A stretch of 16,427 bases of DNA from NCBI GenBank assembly GCA_030038955.1, contig JASHQV010000112.1:1-16427 (forward strand), in the 5' to 3' direction. The translations under genes were made by a program, and so were the position numbers. Positions 16,238 to 16,427 of this stretch are shown here, one piece after another. Below the pieces are notes generated by a model. That model did no database searches and was not told the origin of the DNA. It saw only the letters and a list, made by a program, of their open reading frames with translations. The stretch's first letter is position 1; each line of letters starts with the position of its first letter. This DNA is from Solirubrobacteraceae bacterium (lineage in GTDB: Bacteria; Actinomycetota; Thermoleophilia; Solirubrobacterales; Solirubrobacteraceae).

Positions 16238-16363
16238 TCAGCGCGAGACAAGGCCCGGACCGATGAAGTCGTCCAGCCGGAGATCCGGCAACTCGGGCAG
16301 GCGCACAGCGGCAGGACGATCGTCACGCGACTGCACAATGCGCGAGAAGTTGGTGACACTCAC
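16238..16363 (-). CDS. Doubtful 41-codon ORF at the right edge
   Basis: On the minus strand a GTG at 16363 opens a frame of 41 residues ending at TGA 16238. It contains a leucine/aspartate-rich segment (RLPELPDLRLDDFIGPG). An upstream stop in this frame shows it cannot be the end of a long gene unless a frameshift lies between. No ribosome binding site is convincing and I recognise no family. The 198 bases after 16229 look less GC-rich than the genes. I see nothing else supportable there. Confidence 0.2.
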   Translation of the reverse strand: MSVTNFSRIVQSRDDRPAAVRLPELPDLRLDDFIGPGLVSR

Positions 16364-16427
16364 GGTCCGGGCACGCTCGATAGTCAGTGCGGTTCAGCTC
16401 GCGCTGGTCGATCGGACAAGCACACGC

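Overview
The window is very GC-rich (roughly 70% or more by eye), with strong G/C at codon third positions, frequent GTG/TTG starts and genes packed on both strands. A secreted protein carries an Ig-like 'PTI..YAGQTL..YQW.RC..SC' module followed by 'YW..TAHGNVY / GYW.VD..G.VF.YG' repeats. That combination, the lipid and acyl-CoA genes and the small one-helix membrane peptide fit a high-GC actinobacterium, most likely of the Thermoleophilia/Solirubrobacterales type. This placement is inference from style, not a database result. I see no tRNA, rRNA, CRISPR array, transposase or phage gene.

Layout. (1) 1-2356, plus strand: the 3' end of a 3-hydroxyacyl-CoA dehydrogenase, a FAD/NAD(P) disulfide oxidoreductase with a CX4C redox pair but Phe where the family's catalytic His should be, and a DUF427 protein. 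The DUF427 stop lies in a 35-bp tandem repeat that copies the end of the gene. (2) 2744-5056, plus: a secreted protein with a DUF1906 (Rv2525c-like) glycoside-hydrolase-like domain, an Ig-like domain and three 79-80-residue propeller-like repeats. (3) 5057-5453: a convergent intergenic region full of structure, with a long palindrome, a 25-bp element present twice directly and once inverted, and low-complexity tandem repeats. (4) 5454-7154, minus: a ThDP-dependent acetolactate-synthase-like enzyme. It is divergent from (5) 7294-9608, plus: an acyl-CoA dehydrogenase overlapping by ATGA a YbhN/LPG-synthase-TM type membrane protein whose C-terminal tail is a 21-bp tandem repeat. (6) 9548-12388, minus: a membrane GGDEF-GAF-HD-GYP cyclic-di-GMP protein whose end overlaps the previous gene by 61 bp. 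(7) 12622-16229, plus: a 57-codon one-helix membrane peptide, a 19-bp-arm palindrome that swallows the next start codon, a FAD-dependent DAO-family oxidase, and an NhaA Na+/H+ antiporter fused to a DsbA-like thioredoxin domain. (8) The last about 200 bases hold only a doubtful minus-strand ORF.

Most enzymes look like ordinary central, fatty-acid or branched-carbon metabolism. No operon here clearly encodes a new multi-gene system. The most unusual signals are non-coding: several long inverted repeats at gene boundaries, one covering a start codon, and tandem repeats at the ends of two genes. On the protein side, the main curiosities are the NhaA-DsbA fusion, the His-less disulfide oxidoreductase and the secreted DUF1906-Ig-propeller protein.
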